A stretch of DNA of 64,000 bases from the NCBI GenBank assembly GCA_027922465.2, contig BQMF02000329.1, positions 450,300-514,299 of the forward strand, in the 5' to 3' direction. The DNA comes from Turritopsis dohrnii (Eukaryota > Cnidaria > Hydrozoa > Anthoathecata > Oceaniidae). The notes below the pieces were generated by a model. That model saw only the letters and a program-made list of their open reading frames with translations. It ran no database searches and was not told where the DNA came from. Shown here piece by piece: positions 10,803-23,485 of this stretch (position 1 is the stretch's first letter; each line of letters opens with the position of its first letter). A program made the position numbers and the translations under genes.

Positions 10803-13086
10803 CTAATGATAAGTAAATTCAAAACTTTCCTTTTCACGTAGAACTGATGTAAATTCTTCAACAAGCTCATTATAACATGAATAGTTAGTGGATATAGCAA
10901 GGCGGTTAGCACATGTGGTTGCCCTAGGAGCACGAGGAACCTGATCAGTGAACTCTACTTCGATAGAAATTGGCAACAAGTCACCACCAGTAACAAATCT
11001 TAGGAACAATGACAGTTCTTGCTTACTAAAGGTTTTGATTAACCTTGTTAAGTGGTTAAAAACAGCTCTTTCTTCATCTGTAGATGTATCGCATTTCAAC
11101 AGTTTTAACACTTTCTTTGAGTTGGGTTTTCTGGTTTCATAAAAGTTTAACAATTCAGCCTTTGAATTGAAGATATGGGTTGCTTTAGTAAACATAAAAA
11201 CATCAGCAAAGCAATTGGAAACATATCTGGGTTTCTGGACCATTTCTTGGTGTGCTAATTCTTGAATTATTACATTCAAATTATCTCTTCTTGGCTTGGT
11301 TTTACAATTATACGAGCTTAGGACCTCCAGGAGATCTTCATTATTATCTTTAAAATCACTTAGCATCTGAGTTAATGTATCTTTTTCTACTAAAGAAACA
11401 TAGTTCTTGAAGGCTCGATTAGTTTTACTTCATCTAGGGCATCATCTCCAAATAGAGTAGAAATCATGAAAGCAGGTGATAAAGCAATTGGAAAATATTC
11501 TATCTTTAATCCGTAGATAATTATCCTTGCTATTGCTCTCCATTCATTTCGAGACATGTCATGACGTAAAGATGGTACCTTGTCTTCTCTCCCAGTTGTG
11601 CACGATGCATAAAAGTCATTGAAAAAAAGGCTTACAGCCTCTCTCTCTCTACACCAACACCAACACCAGGTTCTGGTTCTCCCCTTGAATCAATGAGTGT
11701 AATGCTCAGTTTGAAAGTAAGAATGCTTTCGTCTTTAAACAACTCAATCATCTCCATTTTAATTAGTGATCGGTGAAGCTCAACATGCTTCATCAACATT
11801 ACTTCTTCATCAATACTGCGTTCTAAAAATAAAAATTCCATAAAGAGTCACTAAGTTGAACTATCTAAAAAGACTGATTCTAATCTTAGCCTTAAAATGT
11901 GGAAGTTGCAACACATTTGAGATTTGTAAGATCACTTTAAAATTTCAATCATCCCAACGTGTCCATTCAGTAAACCTCACAAGATCATTCTTTTATCTAA
12001 TGACATACACAAGATCAAAAGGTAAAGAAAATTTTAAACACTACATTGCCTGTGAATTTACAACACTTGAAAATGTGGCAACTTAATCTAGGTAAGGAAA
12101 AAATAACAGCAGGCAAAACAGCTTCCTAATGATTATATTACAAAACATACCATTCTGATTTTGATAGCTATCCAAATCTATTTGCTGGTCATTGTTATTT
12201 GTAATATCATCCTCAATTAATTGATTTGGAATAGAAGACTGAGGTTGTCTATCTGCAGATAACGACTTTCCAAATTCTTTATTTTGTGTGCATATTATAC
12301 ACTCATCTCCAGTATATGTACAAAAACAAACGGTACATATTTTTCTTCCTGAACTGGATGAAGTAACAGAAAATGACCTAAACATAGAAAAGGAAATAAA
12401 ATAATTAATTAAACATATGATTCCAGTAATATTTACCACAAAAAAATTCTTCAATTCTTTCTAAATCATAAGAATTTAGGCTAGATCTTCACATTTAAAA
12501 TAACAATGATGAATTGAAATAATACATACTTGGCACCAACTGCTTTAGGTGTAGAATTCCTATTTAAAGAATGGCTTGCAATGGGTATGTCATCACTTTG
12601 TAATTCTGTTTCATCACTATCCATTTCATATGGCATCAAATAGACAGATACAGCATGATAACCAACACCTAAATCTTCCTTGTACTCTTTTACCGTGAAG
12701 GGTATCTTTGTTCCAGGTATATATCGTGTAACTTCCCCACTTTTGTACACTAATTTCACATGTTCCATTTCATATGTGGCAAAAAAAGGATGGTATCTCT
12801 TCATTTTTTCAAATACTGCTCTTTTTACTTGTATGTATCCCCAATTAACATCTACCTCAATTGATAATCTTGAACCCCTTTCCTGTTTCAAATCAGGCCT
12901 CAACATTGAAGCAAATATGGTTGCTTCAGAATTGAAACGATTGTCTTGCTTTCTTTTCATAAATCATGATTTTCCTTTCATTTCCCGAAAGTCTTCAAAC
13001 GTTTTTGGTTTCTTGAAACTACGTTGACAATCTGAATTATGGCACATGTCTGAGGTTTTAAAACATCCACAATCACTGCAATACAT
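10803..13086 (-). pseudogene. HECT E3 ubiquitin-ligase-like gene, broken
   Basis: Three exons are readable: 13086-12530, 12377-12151 and 11822-10803. Donors are gtatgt at both introns, acceptors are tttag, and the frame is preserved across both junctions. Exon 1 opens with a Cys-rich stretch (MYCSDCGCFKTSDMCHNSDC) and a segment VTRYIPGTKIPFTVKEYKED typical of the leader of these proteins. Exon 2 has a Cys cluster (CTVCFCTYTGDECIIC). Exon 3 holds the HECT lobe: FFNDFYASCTTGREDKVPSL, WRAIARIIIYGLKIEYFPIA, LSLFLRFVTGGDLLP, and ATTCANRLAIS with the catalytic Cys. HECT enzymes accept ubiquitin on that Cys. Breaks are TGA at 12964-12966, a dinucleotide slip in the CT/GA run at 11637-11653, and a 1-bp shift near 11415. 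Retained introns argue against a processed copy. Sequence or assembly error at the GA run cannot be excluded. It is closest in style to G2E3-like proteins. Confidence 0.75.
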
Positions 13087-14269
13087 TTTTTACATTAAAA
13101 TTTCTACTACAAATGAATAATGAGAAATATTATAACACAATATATCAATTTATTATACAGTCATATGCTATAGAACAACACCCTAAAGAATCACAACAAC
13201 CCTACACACACAGCATAAATTATTGCTGATTCAAACACCAGACAGGCAGTTTAATGGTAGTATTGGGAGTCACTTTCTACTCTATAAAGAAGAAGAAAGA
13301 GTGCCTTTGGCCTCTCCAGCAGATCAAGAACACAATTACAAGTACCCAAACTACAGCTATACACAACCTCCACAAAGGAGTACACATTTGTGAATAACTA
13401 TTACATTACACAAACAAATAAACCCACACGCAGTTCCTCTCAAGGTACTTTCGTTTATCTGCAGGATGCATCATGATTTATTTTATACATTTAAAGACTT
13501 ATTTTACGGATTTAAAGATTTATTTTAAACATTTAAAGATTTATTTTGTGCACTTCTGGGCCACCGTACATTTAGCATGTGCCTTTTTTCTCTCCTCCCG
13601 TGTGAACTTTTTAAGAAGAGAAACCATTTTCGCCCTGTTTGATAGCACCCATGTTAGAGCGCGTAACTTTTTTAAAACAAAAGCTAATAAAAAGTTGAAG
13701 TTTTTTCTTCCTACGTTTTGAGTGTAGAGTGCCTGTTCGTCAATGCAAACGTAAAAACACAGCTAAAATGGATTTAGCACCACAATTGGTCATTCTAGAT
13801 ACTAAATCAACAAAAACAAACAAGGAGAATGAGATTGATAACAAATATTGTAATTGTAAACATCATTGGGGTGATGTTCCTCTTTCCGCTAACTTGTTCC
13901 TCTTTCCGCTAACTAATTTCACGTTCGTCAAAAGTGATGCAAATAACAAAATTTTATGGAATTTAGTGTTCATAGTAGCAGTTTAATCCCTTTTCTCTCA
14001 ATTTAAGTGCTTTCCTCCTTTGCTTCTACAGACATAAGACTATCCACAGGCTTAATAAAAATGCATGCCTTTACTGTTTACAAATCGAAGGCAGCCATAT
14101 TTTTATGAGCGAAGTTTTTTAGAAAACAATAGTGCCGTCTCGACAAAGTCAACTTTTGATCGCAAAAATCTAGACACGTGATGGGAATTGCCCAATTGTG
14201 AGCCTAGAGTAATTATACAGTAAACACAGACATTGTTAATTTGTTAAAAGCATGAACAGCGAATGTAAT
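13087..14269. other. noncoding with short repeats
   Basis: A 21-bp tandem repeat (gatttattttaaacatttaaa) occurs about 3.5 times at 13469-13548. The 20-mer gttcctctttccgctaactt is duplicated at 13876-13915. Two plus-strand frames (13473-13721, 13729-13986) are short and unrecognised; the second includes NKYCNCKHHWGD. Confidence 0.45.
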
Positions 14270-17140
14270 TATCAACTTCTCTCATTTGGAATCTTTTCTA
14301 GCCAACTCATTTCCTGACATTCTTGCTATTTGTGAAACTAATCTTAACCCTTCTATTAGCTATTCTGACTTCGATGTACCTGGCTATCTTCCTATTAATC
14401 GCAAGGACTCATCTATTCTTATGCACGGCCTTGGTATCAATGTTCGTGACTGTCTTCCTGTCAGTCGTCAATTGAATCTCGAATCTCCTGACGAATCTTT
14501 CATCTGTCTATGTCTTTCTCTCTTGCATTCAACTAGTTATCTTTTCTTTGTGTATCACTCCCCATCTTCTCAGTCGTGCAGCGTCATCAATTCTATCTCG
14601 GAAAATATTGATAAAGCTCTCATACTCACCCTTCTGCTAATATCTTTGTGTTCGCTGATTTCAATATTCTCACATACTACCTACCTATCTGGTATTGACA
14701 CTTTCAACTTGGCTATCTCTCACTCTCTTACTCAGCTTGTGAACTCTCCCACTCGCGTACCTAATCGAGCTGATCAGGAGCCTTCTTTACTTGACCTATT
14801 CCTCTCGTCTAACCCGAACATTTGCGAAACATCAACATCTGCTCCTTTAGGTAATTCTGATCATTCTGTTGTCAACGTAGCCATTGACTTTAATTCCGCT
14901 TGCCCACACAATCCACCTATTCATCGCAAACTTTATTCATACCATCGTGGTGACTGGGACAGCTTTCGAGATTTGATTCGTGATCTGCCGGTTGATCATA
15001 TCTTTGCCTGTGATGCAGAGAGGTGTGCAGTGGAGATCTCTTCTTGGTTTCAGGTTGGTATTGATGAATTTGTTCCTTCTCGTAAATATCAGGTAAAACC
15101 TCACTCTACACCCTGGTTCTCTCCAGCCATTTCTGCTGCAATTGCCCATCGTAATCATTTTTTGTTTCCATCGTTATCAACGTTGTAGTAGTGAAGACAA
15201 GAGGCGTCTTTTCACCAGAGCTAGCAACAACTGTAAAAAAGTCATTGAGGAGGCTAAACGCACCTTTCGAAATCTGGTCCATGATCGGCTTATATCTGAA
15301 TCTATTGGGTCTCGTGATTTCTGGCGTATCTATCGGAGCTTTTCTAATAAGGGTAAGTCTTTGATTCCACCACTCTTCAATGGTCCTGAGGTGTTGACAT
15401 CTGCTGTTAGTAAGGCAGAGCTCTTTGCTAAACAGTTCAGCAGGAACTCCACTCTTGATGACACTGGTCATGTTTTGCCCGATATTGACCCCAGAACTGA
15501 CGTGGATTTGTCTTCTCTGAACATAACTCCCAAGACGGTTTCGGATGTTATTAGTTCTCTTGACTCTTCTAAGGCTACTGGTCCCGACGAAATCCCTGTA
15601 ATCGTTCTGCAAAAATGCTCGCCTGAACTCTCTCCCATACTCTGTAGGCTATTCAGGAAGTGCATCGATGAATCTTGTTTTCCTTCTTGTTGGAAGATTG
15701 CTTCTGTTGTGCCTGTTTTCAAAAACTCTGGTGATGGATCGGACCCTTTATGCTATCGTCCCATTAGTCTTCTCTCTATTATAAGTAAGGTCTTCGAATC
15801 ATTGATCAACTCTTCCATCACCCATCATCTAGAATCTCTTCATCTGTTCTCTGATCACCAGTATGGTTTCCGTTCTGGTCATTCCACTGCTGATGCTCTG
15901 ACTGTCATCTCCGAACGTGTATGTCAGTCCCTCAATGATTGTGGTGAGACACAAGCTATTGCTCTTGACATCTCCAAGGCATTCGACAAGGTTTGGCATC
16001 GTGGCCTTCTTCACAAGTTGTAGTCTTATGGCATTTCTGGTTCACTCTTGAATCTTATTAAGTCCTTTCTCAGTGGCAGGAGTATTAAGGTGGTTCTCGA
16101 TGGTCATTCGTCTTCTTCTTACTCTATTAATTCAGGGGTGCCTCAAGGTTCTGTCTTTGGTCCAACCCTCTTTCTCATTTTCATCAACGACCTTCTCGAT
16201 TGTATTCTCAGTAAACTTGCTATCTACGCTGGCGACACTACTCTTTACTCGTCTCTTGAAAGGACTAAGGACTTGTTTGATAAGGTTGAAATGGCTGCTG
16301 AGTTGGAGGACGATCTTAGGATAGTAGTTGAATGGGGTCAGAAATGGTTGGTTTCCTTCAATGCTTCGAAAACTAAGCTGAATCCTGTAATCCCTTCTGT
16401 TCTTATGAATGGAAGAGAGCTTGCAGAGTCATCTCAGGTTCGTCTTTTAGGTTTAACCTTCACAAAGAATTTCGCATGGAATTCTTACATCGAGTCCATT
16501 GCTAAATCTGCTGCTATGAAGGTTGGCTCACTTTTTCGGATCCGTCACTTACTTTCAGCTAAATCTATCGTTTACATGTTTAAGGCCACTATTCGCCCTT
16601 GTCTTGAGTACTGCTGCCACCTTTGGGCTGGAGCCTCTGCTCATTGTCTTCATCTTCTCGATTGTATTCGGAAGCGCTTAGTTAACTTAGTTGGCCCTGA
16701 TCTTTGTGCCAATCTTCACCCCCTCTCACATCAGAGAAATGTTGCTTCCCTGTCTCTTTTCTATAAATACTTTCATGGGCATTGTTCGGATGACTTGCAT
16801 CAACTGACTCCATCTCCTAAGACTTTCTCTCGGAACACTCGTCTCTCTTCGAATTCTCATCCTTTGACTGTTCAGGTCCCAACTTGCCATAAGAACTTTT
16901 ATTCATCTAGCTTCTTCCCTCGGACTGCTTACCTCTGGAATTCTCTCCCTCATAGTTGTTTTCCTGCTGAGTATGATCTGCAATCTTTTAAATCCAAGGT
17001 TAACTGCCACCTTGCTCTGTCTTTATAACTCTTCTTCCTTTTCTCATCCTTCTCATCTGTCTTTATAACTGTTCTTCCTTTTCTCATCTTGTAGCTTTCT
17101 GCCTTGCAGGGAGCAACTCATTTAAAAAAAAAACAAAATA
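14270..17140 (+). mobile_element. 5'-truncated non-LTR retrotransposon (Jockey/CR1-type ORF2)
   Basis: Starts inside an AP endonuclease domain (FLANSFPDILAICETNLNP; later SPTRVPNRADQEPSLLDLFL and GNSDHSVV), so ORF1 and the start of ORF2 are missing, as expected from incomplete target-primed reverse transcription. The RT follows: SKATGPDEIPVIVLQKC, YRPISLLSIISKVFESLI, HQYGFRSGHSTADAL, ALDISKAFDKVWHRGLL, INSGVPQGSVFGPTLFLIFI, then YAGDTTLYSS where YADD is expected. The carboxyl end has YLWNSLPHSCF. Breaks are a shift near 14630-14690 within the endonuclease, a shift near 15170, and TAG at 16021-16023. The Asp-to-Gly change in YADD removes a metal ligand. The 3' UTR has a duplicated ctttataactgttcttcctt stretch and an A-rich tail at 17125-17147. 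Antisense frames here are shadows. Confidence 0.93.
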
Positions 17141-17147
17141 AAAACAT

Positions 17148-17824
17148 GTATATATTGAATTATTTTTTACACTCGCAACATATGAAATCAATTGTTTCTA
17201 TACTTGTGGTGGAGATTTTCAACATGCGGAGGATACACGCTAGAATGATCCTACGGAATTCAACGCAATTGTTAAAAAGCGTTAACACAATAAAAGTTTT
17301 TTTTAATGACAATGGGTCCTTTGGGTGAAAAGGTCTACGAAACAAGTTTCATGTTTTCTTGAACGATAAATCTATGGGTGATATCAACATGGGATTTCAC
17401 GCTAATTGAATATCTGCAAAATGTAACTGTTTGAATAATCAAGCTGAAATCAGTGCTAACAAGAACAAATTTTGTTGCTATAGCGGAGAAAGGACACGTG
17501 GTTACAGAATTACCTTGCTGTAAATTTTAGATGATTTGCTCGCGTATACAATATATACAAGAAAACTGTTTGTGTGGATACAATCACAGATGTTGGTAGC
17601 ATTCAAGACAGCAGAGGAATAACAAGGAATCGATATGCTCCGTTATTTATGACACTGAATGTTGAAGCATTTATTTTTCGAGGAAGCCATTTTTAATATT
17701 ATTTTCACAATGATCGCGACCCGGTGTTAGATTTTACTCTATTAATCAGTAAGTATTCGGCAATTCACTTTGAAACTTTCCATAACGATGGCTGAATGAG
17801 AATGATAGCGAAGATACTCTTAGA
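17148..17824. other. noncoding, nothing recognised
   Basis: Unique AT-rich sequence. A 61-residue minus frame (17160-17345) overlaps a plus frame, and neither has recognisable similarity. Confidence 0.4.
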
Positions 17825-19764
17825 TATATGTGACGTTCCAGGGGAATTTGATAACAAACGATATTAACGATAATTATTAACGATAATATCGTTAATAAAA
17901 CAATAGAATTAGCGATATTATCGCTAATAATTATCGTTGCGTTATTATAGTTAATAGCGCTATTATCGTTAATATCGTTAATATCGTTATTATCACTATT
18001 ATCGGTATATATATTACTTTAAACGTACAAACTTTCGCGGACAGAAACTTTCGCGGATTTCGCGGATTTTAGTCCAATCCGCGAAAGTTTGTCCCGCGAA
18101 AAATTCTGAATTGCTCGATCCGCGAAAGTTTATGTCCGCGAAATGTTTCAAAATAGGCATCCGCGAAAGTTAATGTCGACGAAAAATTCCAAAAACAGGG
18201 CATATCCTCAAAATTTGGCCATGGAAAAAAAAAACAAAAAGAAAAGATCGAAATTATATTATATTGTACTGCTTTACAAGTGTTTTGTTGTATTTTTTAA
18301 TTTCTTTCATTTGTTATCACGAAAATCAAAAAATATTGTTTTCCTTTTTGAGGAATAGTTAATAGTGACCCGATCCGCGAAAGTTTATACACGCGAAATA
18401 TTTCAAAATTTGCTCTCCGCGAAAGTTTATGCACGCGAAAAAAACTTGAACTGCTCATCCGCGAAAGTTTATGTCTGCTAAATAAAAAAAATTCGCGGAT
18501 GGCTTCATCCGCGAAAGTTTCTGTCCGCGAAAGTTTGTACGTTTAAAGTATATATACTATAATTACGAAATTATAGTAAGAAAAAAACTATATTTTTGAT
18601 ATTAACGATAATAACATTAATATTAAACATGTGATCATTTTATTTGTGACAAGGAAACCATTTCGTGTATATTAATCTTTCTTTCGCTTGATTACGGCGT
18701 AAGAAATTCAATTTTAGAATTACCCTCAAGTAAAGTTTTAGAGCCCTGTGTAAACACAACTTTCAGACAACCTTTCACATAAACTTCATAACAAACTGAA
18801 GGAAACAGGTAATGTTATTTTTAAACGAAGGTGAGTATTTCAAAAGAGAACATTTGCAACTCGTCAAGCCGACGTTAAAATGTTTTTCATTCGTCCCTTC
18901 CTACATTCGTCCTTCATCCCAATGTTGAACCTGAAAACATTATCGACGAAATGACAAAAATCAATAATGATCACTGAAAACGTTGCGATCAATTTAATTA
19001 AGGGTACATCTTCACCCAGTGCAAGTGAAATGTCTTTCGAAAGAATAATAATAAAAGTTTTGCTATCGAAAAAACTTTAATGTAACGTGTCTTAAATAAT
19101 GTATATAAAGTTTTTTTCCCAAGAGCTTATAGAATGGCAACCCGTCGAACAATTCAGAAAAAAGAATTATAGCAGACGGTTTCTACTCGTGCCTGCTTTC
19201 GAACTTACTTCTGTATCTTTAATCTCCAAATGAATATAAGAACCAGCTAATTAAGTTCAATTTAATACACAAACGCATGCTACCTGCAAATGTACATTTG
19301 AAAATAATACATTACCAAATCAAATGACATGGTATTTTAAAGTGGCTTTTTAAATTTGTGCTGAAGGTACAGGAATAACAAATAAAAAAAAGTGCTTTGT
19401 TATTTCTAGAAAAATATATGTCCGCGTGTCATAATTGAATGAATCAGAGTTTATCATATCATGAACAAGCGAGTTTGTTTTGAATTGATTGCTATTTGGC
19501 GAAATAATAATTAAATCACGGTTATTTTAGAACTTCATAAAACGACACACGTATGTGAAATGTATAAACAAACGTCTTGAACAAAACTTTTGGACGATAG
19601 TAACGGTAATCTGTGCTCTTACCATATTAACGATATTAACCATATTAGCGATATTAACGATAATAACGTTATATACTCTGTAGTTCCATTAACGATATTA
19701 ACGATAATAACGATATTAACGTTAATATCGTTTGTTATCAAAATCCTCTGGAACGTCACATATA
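17825..19764. mobile_element. outer TIR element, TATATGTGACGTTCCAG ends
   Basis: The left end TATATGTGACGTTCCAG continues through GATAACAAACGATATTAACG. The right end, read in complement, is TATATGTGACGTTCCAG, a short variable stretch, then GATAACAAACGATATTAACG. Both flanks contain TATA, so the duplication may be TA or TATA. Subterminal regions at both ends are packed with variants of cgatattaacgataat in alternating orientation. No transposase is seen. About 530 bp of its length is a second element (18017-18548), so the original was about 1.4 kb. Confidence 0.8.
18017..18548. mobile_element. inner TIR element built of TCCGCGAAAG repeats
   Basis: Ends CTTTAAACGTACAAACTTTC continue with GCGGACAGAAACTTTCGCGG and are inverted at the right end. 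TA flanks both sides (18015-18016, 18549-18550). The interior carries many copies of tccgcgaaagtttatgtccg in mostly direct orientation on the right and inverted on the left, around an AT-rich core. It sits inside the outer element at 17825-19764, so it arrived later. Confidence 0.85.
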
Positions 19765-20924
19765 ATAATTAGTTTGGTTTGATTTGTTGTCTTTATATAA
19801 ATGAAGGAAATAAACCATCGGACTCAAAGTTAGCGACAAGCGGCACATAGCGGTAAGGGGAGCAGGCACTCTATTGTTGTACTGATCAACGATTGATTTT
19901 AAAAAATTAATAAGTATAACACATAATGAAAAACCTGAAAAATAGTTATGTAACACACTGATTGATTGTTGATATAACACTGACTGCACACCAGAGGTTG
20001 TGACTTGGAATCTTTTCCGAGTTGTATGAGCCGTTTATAAGGAAATTTGACGTTTATTGATATAGTGATACAGAGCAGGTAGATATGGGCGGCGAGCGAC
20101 GCCGCCTTGGCGGCTATTATCATTAAAACTGAGAGAGATCCTGTACTTGCCAGGATCCTGATAAATGCAGATAAATAATGGTATAATGATAATGGCATCA
20201 ACTTATTAAAAACCCCTTCGTCCACTTTTTATCAGCAAATAGTACGAGACAAAGTAATAGAAGATACATTTAAAGATATGAATATGGTTAAATTGCAAGC
20301 TTTCAAGAGAAAAGTTCAATTATACGATTCCCCCCCACAAATGCATCTGCCATATTTTTTTAACAGATGGCTCTTCATCTAGGAGATAATATAACCATAA
20401 TCCCAACCGTAGCCCTCACCCTAACAACCTCCAGGATGGAGAGTGCTGAAAAATCAAAAGGGCGGAGGAAGGTACGCAGCGGTTCGGCAGTATAATACAT
20501 TACATAAAAATGAAAATACAAAATACAAGATTCAGTGGATTTGACACACTGCTTCAGTATTCAGTGCATCGTTTGACAGAGAGTTGGTGAATGTATCGTC
20601 TTTAATAATCTTTCGTATAAAATACAGTCACATGGCATGGAAATCATATTGCAGTCGACTGCCCTGCAAATGACTCAGCAGGAGCGTTGTACAGTCAACT
20701 GCAAAAGTCGTATGGAAACTAAGCTTGAGACATTCATTTCTTTGAGAAAACATAGGTATCAAAATAATCATTTTTTTCATGAATAAATGCGATCTTTTTT
20801 CACTATGTGCATGTTCCTTGTGCTGTGTAGTATAACTAATATCACTTTTGTAAGTTATTTTTGAGTTTTTTAAACTTTATTATGTTTATATGAATTTTTT
20901 GTTTTTAAGAAATCATCGTAGGGT
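19765..20924. other. noncoding, one dispersed-repeat fragment
   Basis: A stretch at 20796-20825 (ttcactatgtgcatgttcct) recurs inverted near 6448-6478 beside a LINE 3' end, so it may be part of a retrotransposon tail family. No exon recognised. Confidence 0.4.
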
Positions 20925-22086
20925 TTACAACGTCCGTAAGACCTTATGAAAACTTATCCTTAAGAAGAGAATGAATGAACATTGTTCTAGTCGTAAGAGC
21001 CTATGTAAAATTTTACGTGCACGTGAAAAAAGCTTTATTATGATACGCAACCCTTTTAAGTACTTTTGTACCTGACTTTGCTGTAATGTGAGCATCTTTA
21101 ACTCCTCCAATATCTACATAAATATAAATCATAATAATATGAACCTTTTATTTAGCTATCACAATGAAACCATAATTGGTGTTGCAACAGACCAAATTCG
21201 AATTTACCTGTGCAGTAGAAGGTCGAGCTGCAAAATCTTCAACCCAACACCTTTTAATCAAATTGCAAATCATTGCCACATATTTCTTCGATTCCAGGTA
21301 GTTGTCTTCAATTTTACAAATTAAAGGTCTTTTACCCTGGTTCAGAGCATTCAAGAGAATTGTGTCACTCAGCACAGGTATTACACCTTGCCATGCAGAG
21401 GATGAGCAGCTTAAAATTTCAAAGGCAGTTATAGCAAATGAATAGACATCAGATTCAATTGTAGCCTTTTCTACAGTGCAGCTACACAATTCAGGTGCAG
21501 TGTATGCTAATGTCATTCCCTTTAATTTTGTTATAGTTGATGTTGACATTATAGTCTGTTTTATTGTTAACATATCGTCAAAGTCTGTTACTTTGACAGT
21601 TAAACTATCTATGGATTCACCAACCACAAGAAGGTTCGCTGGTTTGAAATCTTGATGAACTACGTTACTATCATGGAGGAATCTCAAACCTGTTAAAGCT
21701 TGCGTAATATAATCAACACGGCGAATCCAATCAAATGCGTTCCTTGAATTCAATGCTGATATAAGTTGCGACATGTTATTTATGACATCATCGCCCAATT
21801 TAAAGGAGCAGTACTCCAAGAAAATCGCAGATGGTCTAATACTGTAGCCTCGTAACCGTACTACATTTTCATTTCTAAGAGTTCTCAATTTTGCAGCAAT
21901 TTCTATTATCTTTTTTTTCAGAATGTTAGTCTTGAATACTTTAACTGCTGCTGGTTTATTTCGTAACGTATAAAGATAAATGTTAGCGGATGACCCCTCA
22001 TCAATCTTGTCTGAGAAATTCAATGGAATAGCTGGAACTTCAAAGTGTGCTATCTCTTGCTCAATATCATCAATAGATTGGTTCAT
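20925..22086 (-). CDS. TKL-like protein kinase with HQD and DFD motifs
   Basis: The main exon runs 22091-21208, bounded by an acceptor (ttcacag) and a donor (gtaaat). A second exon starts at 21113 after ttatgtag and continues the frame as RPSTAQ-ILEELKML, exactly as kinase domains end; it leaves by a gtacaa donor at 21071 or reads through to a stop at 20925. The start ATG chosen is 22086 (MNQSIDDIEQ), since upstream ATGs at 22137 and 22167 lie before the acceptor. Kinase features: a weak glycine loop (DEGSSANIYLY), AAVKVFK with the ATP-binding Lys, VVHQDFKPANLLV (HQD for HRD, catalytic Asp kept, Lys two further on), VTDFDDML (DFD for DFG), YTAPELC, and SDVYSFAITAFEIL. The fold is complete and the style is tyrosine-kinase-like Ser/Thr. 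The metal-binding Asp is kept, so activity is possible despite the altered motifs. No transmembrane or partner domain is visible. Confidence 0.8.
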
Positions 22087-22091
22087 GTTGC

Positions 22092-23485
22092 CTGTGAAGA
22101 ATGGAAACAAAACAAAAATTTTATTATTTACAGACATTATTCTGATAATGTATAGACGAGTTTCCAATGTTAATTACACTTTTATACCTTGTACCTTATG
22201 GAGCAAAGAACACTGGTGTTTATAAACATTACGTCACTAAGAAACTCCTCTATAGACAATGAGAAGATATAGTGTGAATACACAAATCCTGAAGGATGTG
22301 GGAAAACCACAGATTTAGAATTATGGCTTCCAAATGAAACATTCAAACTACATATATAACATTATAGGCTGCTAAGAAAATCTATGACTTGTCACATATT
22401 TCTGATTATTTACTGTTTTTGTTGCCTGTTTCTTCTTTGTTTGATGCAATGATATATATTACAAGCACTTTTCCTTCTTTTTCTTGGCCGGCGCAGGTTC
22501 TGGGACAGCCGAATCAGTGAATGTAAAGGAGCTCTTTTTATTCATTATTGTTATAATGGTGTTTGGATTTAATAAAGCCCTTCTCAATTCATGATTCAGG
22601 CGAACATTTTTCTTTCGGTTGTAGCTCCGCCACGTTTAATTCTCGTCAAACTTAAGAATAACCCTGAACCGCCAAATTTATTTCCCGCCGAATTAACACT
22701 AATGTGAAAATAGCAGACCACCAAATTAAAATCCCAGGGGCGGATCCAACTTGATCAACTTAGGCAAATGCCTAACCCCAAATCAGTTATGTAATGTTTT
22801 TCATAAATAATCAAAACAGAAACTAACATCAAGAACCACACCAATGGGAAAAGATGCGAAGAGATTCCCGCAAATCTAATCCCTCGCGATTCCGCGACCG
22901 ATTTACGGCGCGCGCCATGATGTTAAAAATTCCCTTTTTTGATAGCCTGAGTTTACAGCTACTTTTATCACTGCGCGAAATTGGCTTCTCTCAAAGGCGC
23001 GTTGACAACATAGGTTAGTTTCCTAAGCTCATCTTAGGCGAAGAAAATTTGTCTAAGAACCCCCGGGTTTACACACTTCAATGAATGAGCTGGAAGAAAA
23101 TTTGCCTAAGGAGCCATGGGTTTACACACTTAAATGATTGATCACCAAAAATCTGTACAAAACGACCGTGGAACCTTCCGAATTAGACCCAGTTCAACGT
23201 GGATACACTAGAAAACGTCGTTGCAGCTTTTAATAGCAATAATGTTCATTGGTACATAAACCGCCACTACGAAAGGGGTAATCTATCTATATGTATCTAT
23301 ATAATTAACTGACGCCTTGTTTATTATTTTCAGTTTATTATTTCCGCCATGTGTCCATCTGCCGGGTATTGTTCGACTTTACATTTGTACTCCGTTCGCA
23401 TAATGGTACACTATCAGCGTGACCGAAGAAACTTCCAAAAGTTGATACTTCCAAAACCGAAAGTAGAGGGTAGAAATTTATAATT
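22092..23485. other. noncoding, one tandem duplication
   Basis: Two copies of a ~53-bp unit lie at about 23034-23140, both containing gaagaaaatttg and gggtttacacactt. The rest is unrecognised. Confidence 0.45.

Noticed and set aside
15106..15722. Minus-strand frames of 168 and 84 codons over the LINE
   Set aside because: They lie antisense to a clear endonuclease/RT frame and are shadows of its codon bias.
21120..22137. Kinase start at ATG 22167 or 22137
   Set aside because: These ATGs precede a good acceptor (ccattcttcacag), and the resulting leader has no kinase-like sequence; 22086 is preferred.
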